Positions 9,657 to 19,268 of a DNA stretch of 64,000 bases are shown piece after piece. The notes below the pieces were generated by a model that ran no database searches, was not told the DNA's origin, and saw nothing but the letters and a program-made list of their open reading frames with translations. Origin of the DNA: an uncultured Agathobacter sp. (GTDB lineage: Bacteria > Bacillota > Clostridia > Lachnospirales > Lachnospiraceae); assembly GCA_934316545.1 (NCBI GenBank), contig CAKRDT010000007.1, positions 6,222-70,221 of the forward strand. The letters run 5' to 3'. How positions within the stretch are numbered: the stretch's first letter is position 1; each line of letters begins with the position of its first letter. Both the position numbers and the translations under genes were made by a program.

Positions 9657-9684
9657 TTGATAAAATAGGCTGAATTTGTAAAAT
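9657..9684 (+). promoter_or_regulatory. Putative promoter of the ABC exporter genes
   Basis: TTGATA (9657-9662), 16-base spacer, TAAAAT (9679-9684), in the 54-base gap after the double licD gene and just before the permease. Confidence 0.45.
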
Positions 9685-9702
9685 AAACGCAACGAGGTAG
9701 AT

Positions 9703-10479
9703 ATGAAAAAATATATTGATTCATTTGTAAATTACCGCTTTCTGTTAAGCGAACTTGTTAAAAAAGGTATTAAACTCAAATACAGAAGATCCTATCTAGG
9801 TATTTTATGGTCCTTGCTTGAGCCGTTGCTCACAATGATTGTGCTGACTATGGTTTTCGGTACGATTCTCGGGACACGTACGAAGGAATTCTCCGTATAC
9901 ATTCTTTGCGGACGCTTATTATACAACTTTTATTCCACTTCAACAAAGTCGGCGCTGACATCTATACGTCGAAACGCAGCTATGATAAAAAAAGTTTATG
10001 TACCGAAGTATCTTTATACGTTATCAAGCATTTTGTTTAATTACATTATTTTCTTGATTTCATTGATCGTACTCGTCGTTGTGGCAGCTGTATTGAATGT
10101 TCGACCGACATGGTATCTGATTCAGGCTCCGATTGCGTTAATCCTTGTGTTGATGCTTTCTGTTGGTTGTGGATTCATTCTTGCAACAATGGGAGTGTTT
10201 TTCAGGGATATGGAGTATCTTTGGGGAGTTGCATTAATGCTGATTATGTATATGTGTGCAATTTTCTATCAGCCGGAAAAGATTCTTGATAGTGGATTTG
10301 CATGGATCCTGAAATTTAATCCATTATACTGTATCATTGACATTTTTCGTGCAGCAGTTTTTGGAAGAATGATGAATCTGCACTATTTTTTGTATGCACT
10401 TGGGTTTAGTGTTGTGACAATCGTGGCAGGTTTGATTATGTTTATTAAGAAACAGGATGAATTCATCCTCCAGATCTAA
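9703..10479 (+). CDS. ABC-2 type polysaccharide/teichoic acid export permease (TagG/Wzm-like)
   Basis: 258 residues with about six membrane helices. The N-terminal motif LKYRRSYLGILWSLLEPLLTM is the hallmark of O-antigen/teichoic acid ABC-2 permeases, and the C-terminus ends in the cytoplasm. It pairs with the ATPase gene that starts 14 bases downstream. The pair should flip the lipid-linked polymer across the membrane to the outside, where the LCP ligases encoded at 21361 and 28571 could attach it to peptidoglycan. Confidence 0.92.
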   Translation: MKKYIDSFVNYRFLLSELVKKGIKLKYRRSYLGILWSLLEPLLTMIVLTMVFGTILGTRTKEFSVYILCGRLLYNFYSTSTKSALTSIRRNAAMIKKVYVPKYLYTLSSILFNYIIFLISLIVLVVVAAVLNVRPTWYLIQAPIALILVLMLSVGCGFILATMGVFFRDMEYLWGVALMLIMYMCAIFYQPEKILDSGFAWILKFNPLYCIIDIFRAAVFGRMMNLHYFLYALGFSVVTIVAGLIMFIKKQDEFILQI

Positions 10480-10493
10480 GAATGGAGTGTTTT

Positions 10494-11285
10494 ATGAGCG
10501 AAGAAAATGCAATTGTATTAAAAAATGTTGGAATGAAGTTTAATCTGAGCAAGGAAAAGGTCGATAGTTTGAAAGATTATGTGATCAAATCGATCCGTCG
10601 CCAGATAGAGTATAATGAATTTTGGGCTCTCAAAGACATTAATCTGACTATTAAAAAGGGGGACCATGTCGGGATTTTGGGACTAAACGGAGCCGGAAAG
10701 AGTACTTTGCTTAAAGTGATCGCAGGAGTGTTCAAACCGACAGAGGGTTCTGTGGAAAAACATGGAAAGATTGCTCCGCTTCTTGAACTAGGAGCTGGAT
10801 TTGAAAAGCAGTATACCGGCAAAGAGAATATATATCTTTACGGAGCAATGTTAGGATACACGAAGCAGTTTATTGATGAAAAATACGATGAGATTGTAGA
10901 GTTTTCTGAATTGGGTGAATTCATTGATGTTCCTGTGCAGAATTATTCGTCGGGAATGAAGTCACGACTGGGATTTTCAATTGCAACCATTGTCTCACCG
11001 AAAATACTTATTCTGGATGAGGTTCTTTCCGTAGGAGATGCAAAGTTCCGTAAGAAGAGCGAAAAGAAAGTAATGAGTATGTTTGATTCCGGAGTGACCG
11101 TACTTTTTGTATCCCACTCATTGGAGCAGGTAAAACGTATCTGTGATAAAGCGATGATTCTTGACCATGGAAAATTAGTAGCTTTTGGTGGAATTGATGA
11201 AATTGCACCGATGTATGAAAAAATGATTGAAGCTTATGAGTTGGAAAATCCAAAGCCGAAAAAGAAAAAAGCTTCAAAAAGGTAA
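10494..11285 (+). CDS. Polysaccharide/teichoic acid ABC exporter ATPase (TagH/Wzt-like)
   Basis: 263 residues from ATG 10494 (GGAG six bases upstream; the ATG at 10482 lacks a site). It has Walker A GLNGAGKST, the signature region YSSGMKSRLGFS, Walker B ILILDEVLSVGD and the switch histidine FVSHS. The extra N-terminal segment before Walker A (KVDSLKDYVI...WALKDINLTI) is typical of the TagH/Wzt export subfamily. The C-terminal carbohydrate-binding extension of Wzt is absent; there is only a basic Lys-rich tail. It works with the permease upstream to energise polymer export. Confidence 0.93.
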   Translation: MSEENAIVLKNVGMKFNLSKEKVDSLKDYVIKSIRRQIEYNEFWALKDINLTIKKGDHVGILGLNGAGKSTLLKVIAGVFKPTEGSVEKHGKIAPLLELGAGFEKQYTGKENIYLYGAMLGYTKQFIDEKYDEIVEFSELGEFIDVPVQNYSSGMKSRLGFSIATIVSPKILILDEVLSVGDAKFRKKSEKKVMSMFDSGVTVLFVSHSLEQVKRICDKAMILDHGKLVAFGGIDEIAPMYEKMIEAYELENPKPKKKKASKR

Positions 11286-11301
11286 GCGAGGAAACGAAAG
11301 C

Positions 11302-14007
11302 ATGAAATTATCAATTATATGGAAGTTGTCGGAAAGAGAAAACGATAATCAGGTAACATTAGATTATCTGAAAGCAGAACTTGCAAAATATGAAGATGCA
11401 ATTCAAATTCTGATTTACCCAGAAAGTAAAGAACAATTGTATCATGCGAGTTTTCAGATAAAAAATGGAACTGTTACAACGAGATCTCTCATTGGGGCAT
11501 CGGAAGTAGAAGTATATGAAGATGCACAAAAGGCGGTAGATGGAGATTTTGTAACATATCTTTATAGCGGTGATCGTTGGTCTGAAAACGCATTATCCCT
11601 TTTACATGATATTTTACAGGAGAATGCTGATGATACTGTGATTATGATGCACAAAGTGATGCAGGATGAAACTGAGGGGCCTTTTGCAAAATTTCATGAG
11701 GGCAAAAAAATCATAAGTGTCAATGTGAAAAAGGATTTTGATATTTATCCGTTTTATTTTGGTGGAACGATTCTTGCAACAGAAGTGTTTTGCAAGCGAA
11801 CGCTGCATAAAGAACTAGGTCTTGAAACTGAACGGGAATTTTTCCTTTCTATTGTATCTCATTATAAAAAGGTACGCTTCTTAAATGAAATAATATTTTA
11901 TTCATCTAGAGCACAGGAAGGAGATTTTACTTTTTTTGAACCGATATATGATGAAGATTGGTATGATAAATCTTTTACACAGTTTTGGATACCTTTTCTG
12001 AAGAAACAAAAAGAAAAAAATGGAAGGGTTCCGACTTTTATACAGTATAATTTTTTGTTTAGTGTGAAGGCTCGCTTTATGAGCAACATGAACAATCGAA
12101 ATAAACATGTGATTCCGGAAGGACAGGAGTCTTTATGTTTGGAAAAAATAGGACAGGCTTTTTCTTTTATAGATGATGATATTTTATTCAACTGTCATAA
12201 AATTCAGGAATCAAATGTGACGGATTCTTTAAAATGGCTTTATGGCATTTTAAAATATGGTCAGGGTTATCATTTCGAAAAGAAATATCTTTCTGGAATT
12301 CCATATTATGGTGCAGAAAACGTCATATTCAATAAAATTACAAATTTAAAGACAAATATTCTTTTCATGAATTATGAGGATAAAATGCTACGGATTGATG
12401 GAACGATTCATCCAATCCTGTTTTCAATGGCATCAGAGGTTTATTTGAGTTTTAATGGGAAAAAGTATAACCTTCAGTATAATCAGCGGTATGCATTAAA
12501 TAAAGTATTCGGCGTGAGTATTTATAAAGGTCATTCGTTTCATGTGGATCTTCCGATGGAAGGTGTTGAGGACGCACACCTTTTTTGTCTGGCAAAAATC
12601 GGAGATGAGATGATAAAAATCACATTTTGTTATGAATCTCATTTTAGCCGTATGAGTGGAGCTTTTTCAAACAGTTATTGGTGTTTCGGTATGAATCCAC
12701 AGTATATCGCCCTTAAGGATGAGGAGGGAATGCGCATTTGTGTAATTACTCCAAAGGATAAAAAGAGGCAGGAACGAAGATTATCGAAAGAAATGTTTTT
12801 ATCATTCAAAAAACGTGCATGGTTGTTTCTTGTAATCCGAAAGGTCTATTTTATGATGCGCCCGATTATGAAGCGCAAACCAATTTGGATGTATTTGGAT
12901 AAAATCTATAAAGGTGGGGACTCTTCCGAATATTTATATCGGTATTCAATTGCACAAAAGGATGGAAATAAGCATTATTATTTGATTGATAAGAATGCAA
13001 CGGATTATAAACGTTTAAAGAAAGATGGTTATAAACCGCTTGTCAGAGGAAGTATTAAGCATCGTTTGGTATTCCTGATGGCAGATATGATGGTTATTTC
13101 AAACTCGACTGTTTTTGCATTTAATAATTATGGTCTTCCTAATTCAAGTTATGTGCGTGATCTGGTTGATTTCCATGTGTGTTGTGTGCAACATGGAATG
13201 TCCGTGCAAAAGATTGCAGTGGCTCAGAATCGCTTGCGTGATAACACCAGATTATATTTCTGCGCATCAAAGTATGAAATTGAAAATCTTTCTAAACCAA
13301 TATATGATTATAAAGGGTATGATGCCCTAAAGCTTACTGGTGTGCCACGGTATGACGGTCTGAAAAATGATGATAAAAAACAGATTTTGATCAGCCCAAC
13401 GTGGCGAATGCAGGCAGCGGTTCCGGTTCGGACAAGTGAGGGCGAACAGAGAGATTATAATCCATTGTTCAAGGAGAGCACGTATTTCCAGGTATTTAAT
13501 GCCTTGATCAATGATCCGCGGCTGATCGAAGCGGCCAAGAAATATGGATATCGTATTAAATATGTACTGCACCCGATTGTAAGTGCGCAGGTAAATGACT
13601 TTGATAAAAATGATTATGTGGATATTATTCCGGCTGTTGGTGATATGAGTTATGAGACCATGTTCCGTGAATCCAGTCTGATGGTAACGGACTTCTCGGG
13701 AATCCAGTTCGATTTTGCTTATATGAGAAAGCCGCTTGTTTATCTGCATCATAAAGATATTCCTCAACATTATGAAGAGGGAACATTCTTCTATGATACG
13801 ATGGCATTCGGAGAAATTGCACATGATAATGATGAACTGATCGATCTGTTATGTGAATACATGGCAAGTGGATGTAAGATGAAGGAAGAATATGTACGTC
13901 GTGCTGATGATTTCTTCTATTATAATGATCATAACAACTGTAAGCGCATTTATGATACGATGATTGAATATCAGGAAAAGAAAATTTTACCGTATCGTCA
14001 GAAATAA
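11302..14007 (+). CDS. Bifunctional-looking protein: GT2-like N-terminus fused to CDP-glycerol glycerophosphotransferase (TagF-like)
   Basis: 901 residues from ATG 11302; the longer in-frame start at 11227 lies inside the ATPase gene. Residues 1-120 resemble a degenerate GT-A glycosyltransferase (SIIWKLSERE, then DGDFVTYLYSGDRW where GT2 enzymes have an xDSDD metal site). The middle ~300 residues are unassigned. From about residue 515 to 890 a TagB/TagF domain is clear: CCVQHGMS with the catalytic-type His, LHPIVS, MSYETMFRESSLMVTDFSG and FDFAYMRKPLVY. Such domains polymerise or prime poly(glycerol/ribitol phosphate) from CDP-alditol on the cytoplasmic membrane face. The gene is visibly richer in A/T than those around it. 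It lies 16 bases after the exporter ATPase. Confidence 0.85.
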   Translation: MKLSIIWKLSERENDNQVTLDYLKAELAKYEDAIQILIYPESKEQLYHASFQIKNGTVTTRSLIGASEVEVYEDAQKAVDGDFVTYLYSGDRWSENALSLLHDILQENADDTVIMMHKVMQDETEGPFAKFHEGKKIISVNVKKDFDIYPFYFGGTILATEVFCKRTLHKELGLETEREFFLSIVSHYKKVRFLNEIIFYSSRAQEGDFTFFEPIYDEDWYDKSFTQFWIPFLKKQKEKNGRVPTFIQYNFLFSVKARFMSNMNNRNKHVIPEGQESLCLEKIGQAFSFIDDDILFNCHKIQESNVTDSLKWLYGILKYGQGYHFEKKYLSGIPYYGAENVIFNKITNLKTNILFMNYEDKMLRIDGTIHPILFSMASEVYLSFNGKKYNLQYNQRYALNKVFGVSIYKGHSFHVDLPMEGVEDAHLFCLAKIGDEMIKITFCYESHFSRMSGAFSNSYWCFGMNPQYIALKDEEGMRICVITPKDKKRQERRLSKEMFLSFKKRAWLFLVIRKVYFMMRPIMKRKPIWMYLDKIYKGGDSSEYLYRYSIAQKDGNKHYYLIDKNATDYKRLKKDGYKPLVRGSIKHRLVFLMADMMVISNSTVFAFNNYGLPNSSYVRDLVDFHVCCVQHGMSVQKIAVAQNRLRDNTRLYFCASKYEIENLSKPIYDYKGYDALKLTGVPRYDGLKNDDKKQILISPTWRMQAAVPVRTSEGEQRDYNPLFKESTYFQVFNALINDPRLIEAAKKYGYRIKYVLHPIVSAQVNDFDKNDYVDIIPAVGDMSYETMFRESSLMVTDFSGIQFDFAYMRKPLVYLHHKDIPQHYEEGTFFYDTMAFGEIAHDNDELIDLLCEYMASGCKMKEEYVRRADDFFYYNDHNNCKRIYDTMIEYQEKKILPYRQK

Positions 14008-14052
14008 TAAGAACAATGTAAACTATTTTTTAGAAAGCAGGGAGAGGTTATT

Positions 14053-14781
14053 ATGAATATTGGAGTAATTTTTGCAGGTGGTGTAGGTAAACGAATGAAC
14101 AGTCGTGTCAAGCCGAAACAATTTATTGATGTATATGGAAAGCCGATTATTATCCATACGCTTGAATTGTTTGAAAATCATCCGGGAATCGATGCGATTG
14201 CGGTTGCATGTTTGGAGGACTGGATTCCTTATCTGCAGGAACTGTTGGAAAAATTTAATATCAAGAAGGTAAAGAAGGTTGTACCGGGTGGAGCAAGTGG
14301 ACAGGAGTCCATCTACAATGGGTTAAGAGCAGCAGAAGAGATTGCTGCCGGAGAAAAGTCGATCGTATTGATTCATGACGGAGTACGTCCGCTGATCAAC
14401 GAGAAGACCATTACCGATAACATTGAGTCTGTAAAAAAATATGGTTCATCCATTACCTGTGTGAAGGTAAAGGAGACAGTTTTGGTTGTGGGTGAGGATA
14501 ATTCGATCGAGGATGTTCCAAACCGTGAAGACACACGTCTGGCACGTGCACCACAGAGCTTTTATCTGGATGAAATCATTGGAGCACACCGCAAGGCAAT
14601 GGCGGAAAATAAATATGACTTTATCGATTCCTGCTCTATGATGCAGTATTACGGCAAAAAACTGTATCTGATCGAGGGTCCGCAGGAGAATATCAAGATT
14701 ACAACACCGGATGATTTCTATACGATGCGTGCACTTCTCGATGCAAGAGAGGAAGCGCAGATCTACGGTCTTGAAAGTTAA
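14053..14781 (+). CDS. IspD/TarI-family cytidylyltransferase
   Basis: 242 residues. The nucleotide-binding N-terminus AGGVGKRMNS...KPKQF, the HDGVRPLI motif and ARAPQSF with the late KITTPDDF identify the IspD/TarI family, which joins CTP to a sugar or alditol phosphate. The PKQFIDVYGKPIIIHT stretch and the neighbourhood (TagF-like, LicD, dehydrogenase 11 bases downstream) favour ribitol-5-phosphate or a similar alditol phosphate over the isoprenoid intermediate methylerythritol phosphate. It would provide the CDP-activated donor for the LicD or TagF-like enzymes. The precise substrate cannot be decided by eye; IspD of the MEP pathway remains an alternative. Confidence 0.85.
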   Translation: MNIGVIFAGGVGKRMNSRVKPKQFIDVYGKPIIIHTLELFENHPGIDAIAVACLEDWIPYLQELLEKFNIKKVKKVVPGGASGQESIYNGLRAAEEIAAGEKSIVLIHDGVRPLINEKTITDNIESVKKYGSSITCVKVKETVLVVGEDNSIEDVPNREDTRLARAPQSFYLDEIIGAHRKAMAENKYDFIDSCSMMQYYGKKLYLIEGPQENIKITTPDDFYTMRALLDAREEAQIYGLES

Positions 14782-14792
14782 GGAGCATTGCT

Positions 14793-15833
14793 ATGAGAGA
14801 GGTATTGATAGAGGATTTTAAGCAGCTTACGGAACGTAATATTCCGTGGAATGAGCTGCGTGACAAAACATTTTTGATCACAGGCGCAACGGGACTGGTC
14901 GGTTCATTGCTGGTAAGATGTCTGTTATATGCCAATGAGACCATAAATCTGAATGCAAAGGTATATGCTGTTGTGCGTAATACCGATAAAGCCGATCGTA
15001 TTTTTGAAGATGAAAAAACGGATGCGCTTTCTTACATCGTGGCAGATCTGGCAACGGAGAAAGTATGTTGTGAGGGCGAATGCGATTATATCATCCATGC
15101 GGCAGCAGTTACGGCTTCTAAGCTTATGGTATCCGATCCGGTAGGAACCATTCGTACTTCGATTGACGGAACAGAGAAGATGCTGCAGCTTGCAGTTGAA
15201 AAAAAAGTGAGAGCATTTATTTACATTTCTTCTATGGAGATTTACGGACAGCCGAAGACCGAAGGAAAGACAGCAGAAAAAGATCTGGGATATGTCGATA
15301 TCGAGACGGTTCGCAGCTGCTATCCGGAAGGTAAACGTATGTGTGAGTGTATGTGTACCGCATATGCGGCGCAGTATGGAGTGAATGTGATCAGCGCAAG
15401 ACTGGCTCAGACTTTTGGAGCGGGAATTCTTCCTACAGAAAACCGTGTATTTGCACAGTTTGCAAGAAGTGCAGTCAATGGAGAGAATATTGTCCTGCAT
15501 ACGACCGGAGAATCGGAAGGAAATTATGTATATACGGCAGATGCGATCGCTGCGATACTGACGCTTCTGGTGAAGGGCGCAGCAGGGGAAGCATACAATA
15601 TTGCAAACGAGGAGAGTCATATTACGATCCGCAATATGGCAGAGCTTGTTGCAAAAGAGATCGCCGGAAGCAAGATTCAGGCTGTGATCGATATCCCAGA
15701 AGACAGTGCATCTTTGGGGTATGCACCACCGGTAAAAATGTGGCTGGACGCATCAAAGATGCGTGCGCTTGGATGGAAACCGGAGGTTGGATTGGTAGAT
15801 GCGTACAAGCGCATGATTCGCTGGATGGAGTAA
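14793..15833 (+). CDS. NAD-dependent epimerase/dehydratase (extended SDR)
   Basis: 346 residues. The Rossmann motif GATGLVGS is at about residue 31, the catalytic serine in YISSMEIYG at about 145 and the YxxxK pair in SCYPEGK at about 172, so this is an intact extended short-chain dehydrogenase. It starts 11 bases after the cytidylyltransferase. Such IspD-like plus SDR pairs occur in clusters that make CDP-alditols or modified sugars, where the SDR reduces or epimerises the sugar phosphate before or after CDP transfer. The exact reaction is not readable from sequence. Confidence 0.88.
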   Translation: MREVLIEDFKQLTERNIPWNELRDKTFLITGATGLVGSLLVRCLLYANETINLNAKVYAVVRNTDKADRIFEDEKTDALSYIVADLATEKVCCEGECDYIIHAAAVTASKLMVSDPVGTIRTSIDGTEKMLQLAVEKKVRAFIYISSMEIYGQPKTEGKTAEKDLGYVDIETVRSCYPEGKRMCECMCTAYAAQYGVNVISARLAQTFGAGILPTENRVFAQFARSAVNGENIVLHTTGESEGNYVYTADAIAAILTLLVKGAAGEAYNIANEESHITIRNMAELVAKEIAGSKIQAVIDIPEDSASLGYAPPVKMWLDASKMRALGWKPEVGLVDAYKRMIRWME

Positions 15834-15851
15834 AAGACATAGGAGACAGAT

Positions 15852-17579
15852 ATGAAGATAGGATTGATTTCGATCAATATGCATACCAAATCGTTGAACT
15901 TTGCATGCCCGATTCACAGTTGGGCGTTTCAGCGTTTTTTACAGATGCATGGCATTGAGTCAAAAGTTATTGATTATACCCCTAATTATAACGATGATTT
16001 TCCTGCGAGAGAGCCTGCTTCTTACTATGAGAAAAAGTATAATGAGTTGTTGGAAAAGGAACCGCAGACAGAAGAAGGGATTCGAGACCGGGAAATAAAA
16101 CTTCGACAGTATAAATTCAAGTGGGAAGGGTACGCAGCACTACATGATGAACGCTGTGAACGTTTTGACAAATTTGAAGATTTTGTGCAGACCTACTATG
16201 ATAAGACGGACGAAGCATATGATGAAGTAAAGCTGGATTTGGTTGACAGTGGATTTGACTGTTATATTTGTGTGACGGATGTTATTTGGTCCTGTGATGA
16301 GTATTGGGGATTCGATAGAGGATTCCTGCTGGATTGCAAGACCATGGAAAACAAATGGAAGATTTCATATGCTGCCAGCCGGGGGGTGCCGAAGTCGATA
16401 CCGAAATATGAAGAAGAATATTTTGCGCGTGCAGTTTCTGATATTGATTTTATTTCTGTTCGGGAAAAAAGCCTTGGAGATTATGTGCACAGTCTGTTAC
16501 CAGAAAAACAGGTGACAACGGTGATCGATCCGGTGCTCTTATTACCTGTTGAAGAGTATGAAAATATTTTGATCAGACCAAAGATCGAGAATTATATTGT
16601 TGTATATTATGCGATGGAGCGACCAAAAGAATTATTTGATATGGCGATTCGATATGCCAAGACACACAATGTTCGAATTGTTGAATTGACACATTTGCCT
16701 ATCGAAGGTGGAATGGTACAGGATAAGGATGTCGAAGTAATTCAGGATTTTGCAGCAGGTCCGGAAGAATGGCTGGGTTATTTGAAATATGCAGATTGCA
16801 TTTTTACAAATTCGTTTCATGCGACCTGTTTTAGCATTCTGTTTCATAAGAAATTCTTCAACAGCAAGCGAAATGGTGATAAATTGAGTAATTTATTGGA
16901 AACCTTTGAACTTACGGATCGTACGTTTGATGAATTACGTAAAGGATTTGCGGATAGAGCTGCTCAAAAAGGATTGCGCAGATATTATCACAGTGCACGA
17001 ATTTTTCTCGGAATGGAAAAAAGACCTTTTGATCGAGAAATCAATTATCGAAACGTTGAAAGGCTTTTAACTCAAGAAAGACAAAAGTCAGGTGAGTTTA
17101 TTCTGTCGGCTATTGCCTACGCTGAACAACATCCAAGACCTCACACAGACTACGATGCCGTGCGTAAAAATATGAAGATGGATTTCGCTTATTATGGAAA
17201 TTCGACGGAAGCGGTTTGGACTGGCGGGGAAATTAATACTACATCGGAAGAACTTAGAACGATCTCAAATGGAAAGATCGAGTATCGCCAGCATAACTTC
17301 CAAAATAGCGGAGAGATAATGTCTCGTTTTGATCTGTTCAGAAGAGATGGATATTCGTTAGAGGGATGGTACATACGTATCAGAGTCAAGCACAATTGGT
17401 ATTGGGTAAATACAGACGGAGGGATTGTTCCAAGGGATCAGGATCATAAACCTTCTATGGATCGTGAACACATGCTTGTTAAACCAGGAATGAAAATTCC
17501 ATATGTGCCGATTCCTATGATTTCTGTAATGATAGCAGACGCAGTTTGGAAGAAAATTGAGAAAGAAGAAAATAAATGA
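15852..17579 (+). CDS. Polysaccharide pyruvyltransferase-family protein
   Basis: 575 residues. The first ~370 residues match the CsaB/PssM-like pyruvyltransferase fold: an N-terminal GLISINMHTKSLNFACP, the middle block SYAASRGVPKSIP and REKSLGDYV, VIDPVLLL, and the late TNSFHATCFSILF that corresponds to the family's (T/S)xSFHG motif, here with Ala for Gly. The remaining ~200 residues are an extra domain with many aromatic residues (YYGNSTEAVW, FDLFRRDGYSLEGWYIRIRV) that I cannot assign. Members put ketal pyruvate on surface sugars, but many are only related. Stop TGA overlaps the next gene's ATG by four bases (ATGA), showing coupling. Confidence 0.75.
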   Translation: MKIGLISINMHTKSLNFACPIHSWAFQRFLQMHGIESKVIDYTPNYNDDFPAREPASYYEKKYNELLEKEPQTEEGIRDREIKLRQYKFKWEGYAALHDERCERFDKFEDFVQTYYDKTDEAYDEVKLDLVDSGFDCYICVTDVIWSCDEYWGFDRGFLLDCKTMENKWKISYAASRGVPKSIPKYEEEYFARAVSDIDFISVREKSLGDYVHSLLPEKQVTTVIDPVLLLPVEEYENILIRPKIENYIVVYYAMERPKELFDMAIRYAKTHNVRIVELTHLPIEGGMVQDKDVEVIQDFAAGPEEWLGYLKYADCIFTNSFHATCFSILFHKKFFNSKRNGDKLSNLLETFELTDRTFDELRKGFADRAAQKGLRRYYHSARIFLGMEKRPFDREINYRNVERLLTQERQKSGEFILSAIAYAEQHPRPHTDYDAVRKNMKMDFAYYGNSTEAVWTGGEINTTSEELRTISNGKIEYRQHNFQNSGEIMSRFDLFRRDGYSLEGWYIRIRVKHNWYWVNTDGGIVPRDQDHKPSMDREHMLVKPGMKIPYVPIPMISVMIADAVWKKIEKEENK

Positions 17580-19189
17580 AAAGATCAAGCAAGAAGATAA
17601 TTTGGTTATTATTGGTTGCAATATTGTTATTCTCTACACAAACGATTTCCGCAAAAGCGGCTTCAGATGTTAAATTGTATACGGTTAAAGGGCATACGAT
17701 TACTGTTAAAGCAAAAAAAGGAAAAGATATTTCAAAACCATTGAATGCTGCATTAAGGGCTGCGTCTAAAAAGGCAGGCAAGAAGAACATTTATACAGTC
17801 AGGGTTCCGAAGGGAAACTATCTGGTTAAAGACGTAATTCATTTATATGGTAATGTATGTTTAAATCTTACAGGTTCGACGTTAAAGTGCAGTATGTCAT
17901 CTGGAAATATGCTCCTTTTAGGAGACAGTCAGATTAATGAGAATGCAAAAAAAATGAAGGGATATGGAACCATTCAGAATATAAAGGTGCTTGGAGGTAC
18001 TTTTCAGGGAAATCGCAAAAATACCTCTTCTCTGATTCGTGCAGCGCATAGTAAAAATGTGACATTTGATGATTGCACTTTAACGGGAGGCGGATGTGCT
18101 CATCAGATGGAGGTTGCGGCAATTGATGGATTTACGGTTAAAAATTGTACATTTAAGGATATGCCGGGGAATGGGTCAGGAGAGAAGCAGGAGGCACTTC
18201 AGTTAGATATTCCATGTGGAGAATATATCTTTCCAGGAACATATCTGGATGGAACGCCAATGAAACATGTAAAGGTTAGCGGTTGTACTTTTAAAAATGT
18301 TCCAAGAGGTGTTGGCAGCCATAGTATGATAGTTGGAGTATATTTTGATGATGTTGTGATTGAAAATAATTCTTTCACAAATGTCGCAGAAGAAGCAATC
18401 GTTTGTCTCGGATATCGAAAGTGTAAAGTTAAGAACAACGAAATTAAGAACTGTGGTGCAGGAATTTTGTTCCAATATTTTAAACCCAATGTTCAATCGG
18501 TATATAAAAGTGTATTTGACGGAAAGAAGAAGGTTGATTATTCTGTTGCCTATGATGCGGATGCAGAAATTGCCGAAAACAATATTATTATAACTCCATC
18601 AAGTGAAGTAGATAAATCAGTTGGAATTAAAGTGTATGGGTTTAATCTCACGAAGGATACGAATGCAGTTGGTCATGGTTCTCATGACCTGATTCCCAAA
18701 AACAATTATTATGTTAGTGGCGTTACGGTATCAAATAATAAAATCACAACTTGTGGGCATGGCATTCAATTCTTTGATGTAAAGGATTCTGCAATCAAAG
18801 AAAATACAATTGTATGTAATGGCAAGGGAGATTATGATGGCATTTTTGTAGAATTTCAAAGTGAGGGCATTGAAGTGATGGGCAATGAGATTACGGATGC
18901 TCCACGTTATGGAATTTGTTTCCAAGGGGAAAGTAATGCTCATGCAATTACAGACAATAAGGTTAGTATGGCTGGAAAATATGGAATATATCTATACAAT
19001 GGAGCAAGTGCATCGGGAGCAATCTCGGGAAATACTGTAAGCTATGCAAAGAATGCTGGTATTTTCTTGAATAAAAACAGTAGTGCAGGAAGTATTACTG
19101 GGAACCATGTGACTGCATCAGGAAGGGGCATTTATACATATCAGAATTCAGCTATATTGGGAGAGTGCTCTGGTAATACAATTGATTAA
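17576..19189 (+). CDS. Secreted right-handed parallel beta-helix protein
   Basis: 537 residues. A signal peptide (KRSSKK then a hydrophobic stretch, probable cleavage near AKAA at about residue 27) is followed by a domain made of about 20-residue repeats with alternating Val/Ile and Asn/Gly turns (VKNCTFKDM, VVIENNSFTNV, CKVKNNEIKNC, AIKENTIVCNG, VMGNEITDA, ITDNKVSMA, AISGNTVSYA, SITGNHVTA). This is the pattern of pectate-lyase-like/Beta_helix proteins that bind or cut polysaccharide. Translationally coupled to the pyruvyltransferase-like gene, it may process or bind the polymer made here (inference). A bidirectional terminator follows. Confidence 0.82.
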   Translation: MKRSSKKIIWLLLVAILLFSTQTISAKAASDVKLYTVKGHTITVKAKKGKDISKPLNAALRAASKKAGKKNIYTVRVPKGNYLVKDVIHLYGNVCLNLTGSTLKCSMSSGNMLLLGDSQINENAKKMKGYGTIQNIKVLGGTFQGNRKNTSSLIRAAHSKNVTFDDCTLTGGGCAHQMEVAAIDGFTVKNCTFKDMPGNGSGEKQEALQLDIPCGEYIFPGTYLDGTPMKHVKVSGCTFKNVPRGVGSHSMIVGVYFDDVVIENNSFTNVAEEAIVCLGYRKCKVKNNEIKNCGAGILFQYFKPNVQSVYKSVFDGKKKVDYSVAYDADAEIAENNIIITPSSEVDKSVGIKVYGFNLTKDTNAVGHGSHDLIPKNNYYVSGVTVSNNKITTCGHGIQFFDVKDSAIKENTIVCNGKGDYDGIFVEFQSEGIEVMGNEITDAPRYGICFQGESNAHAITDNKVSMAGKYGIYLYNGASASGAISGNTVSYAKNAGIFLNKNSSAGSITGNHVTASGRGIYTYQNSAILGECSGNTID

Positions 19190-19230
19190 ATCAAAATATG
19201 TCCTGAATAAAAAGGAACAAAAGAAATGAA

Positions 19231-19268
19231 AAGGGCTGCAACAGAAAGATGTTGCAGCCCTTAATTAT
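19231..19268. terminator. Bidirectional terminator between convergent genes
   Basis: A perfect 12-bp stem AAGGGCTGCAAC/GTTGCAGCCCTT (19231-19242 with 19251-19262), loop of eight bases. T-rich sequence follows on the + side and an A-rich stretch precedes it, so it can serve both the beta-helix gene and the convergent wall-protein gene. Confidence 0.88.
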
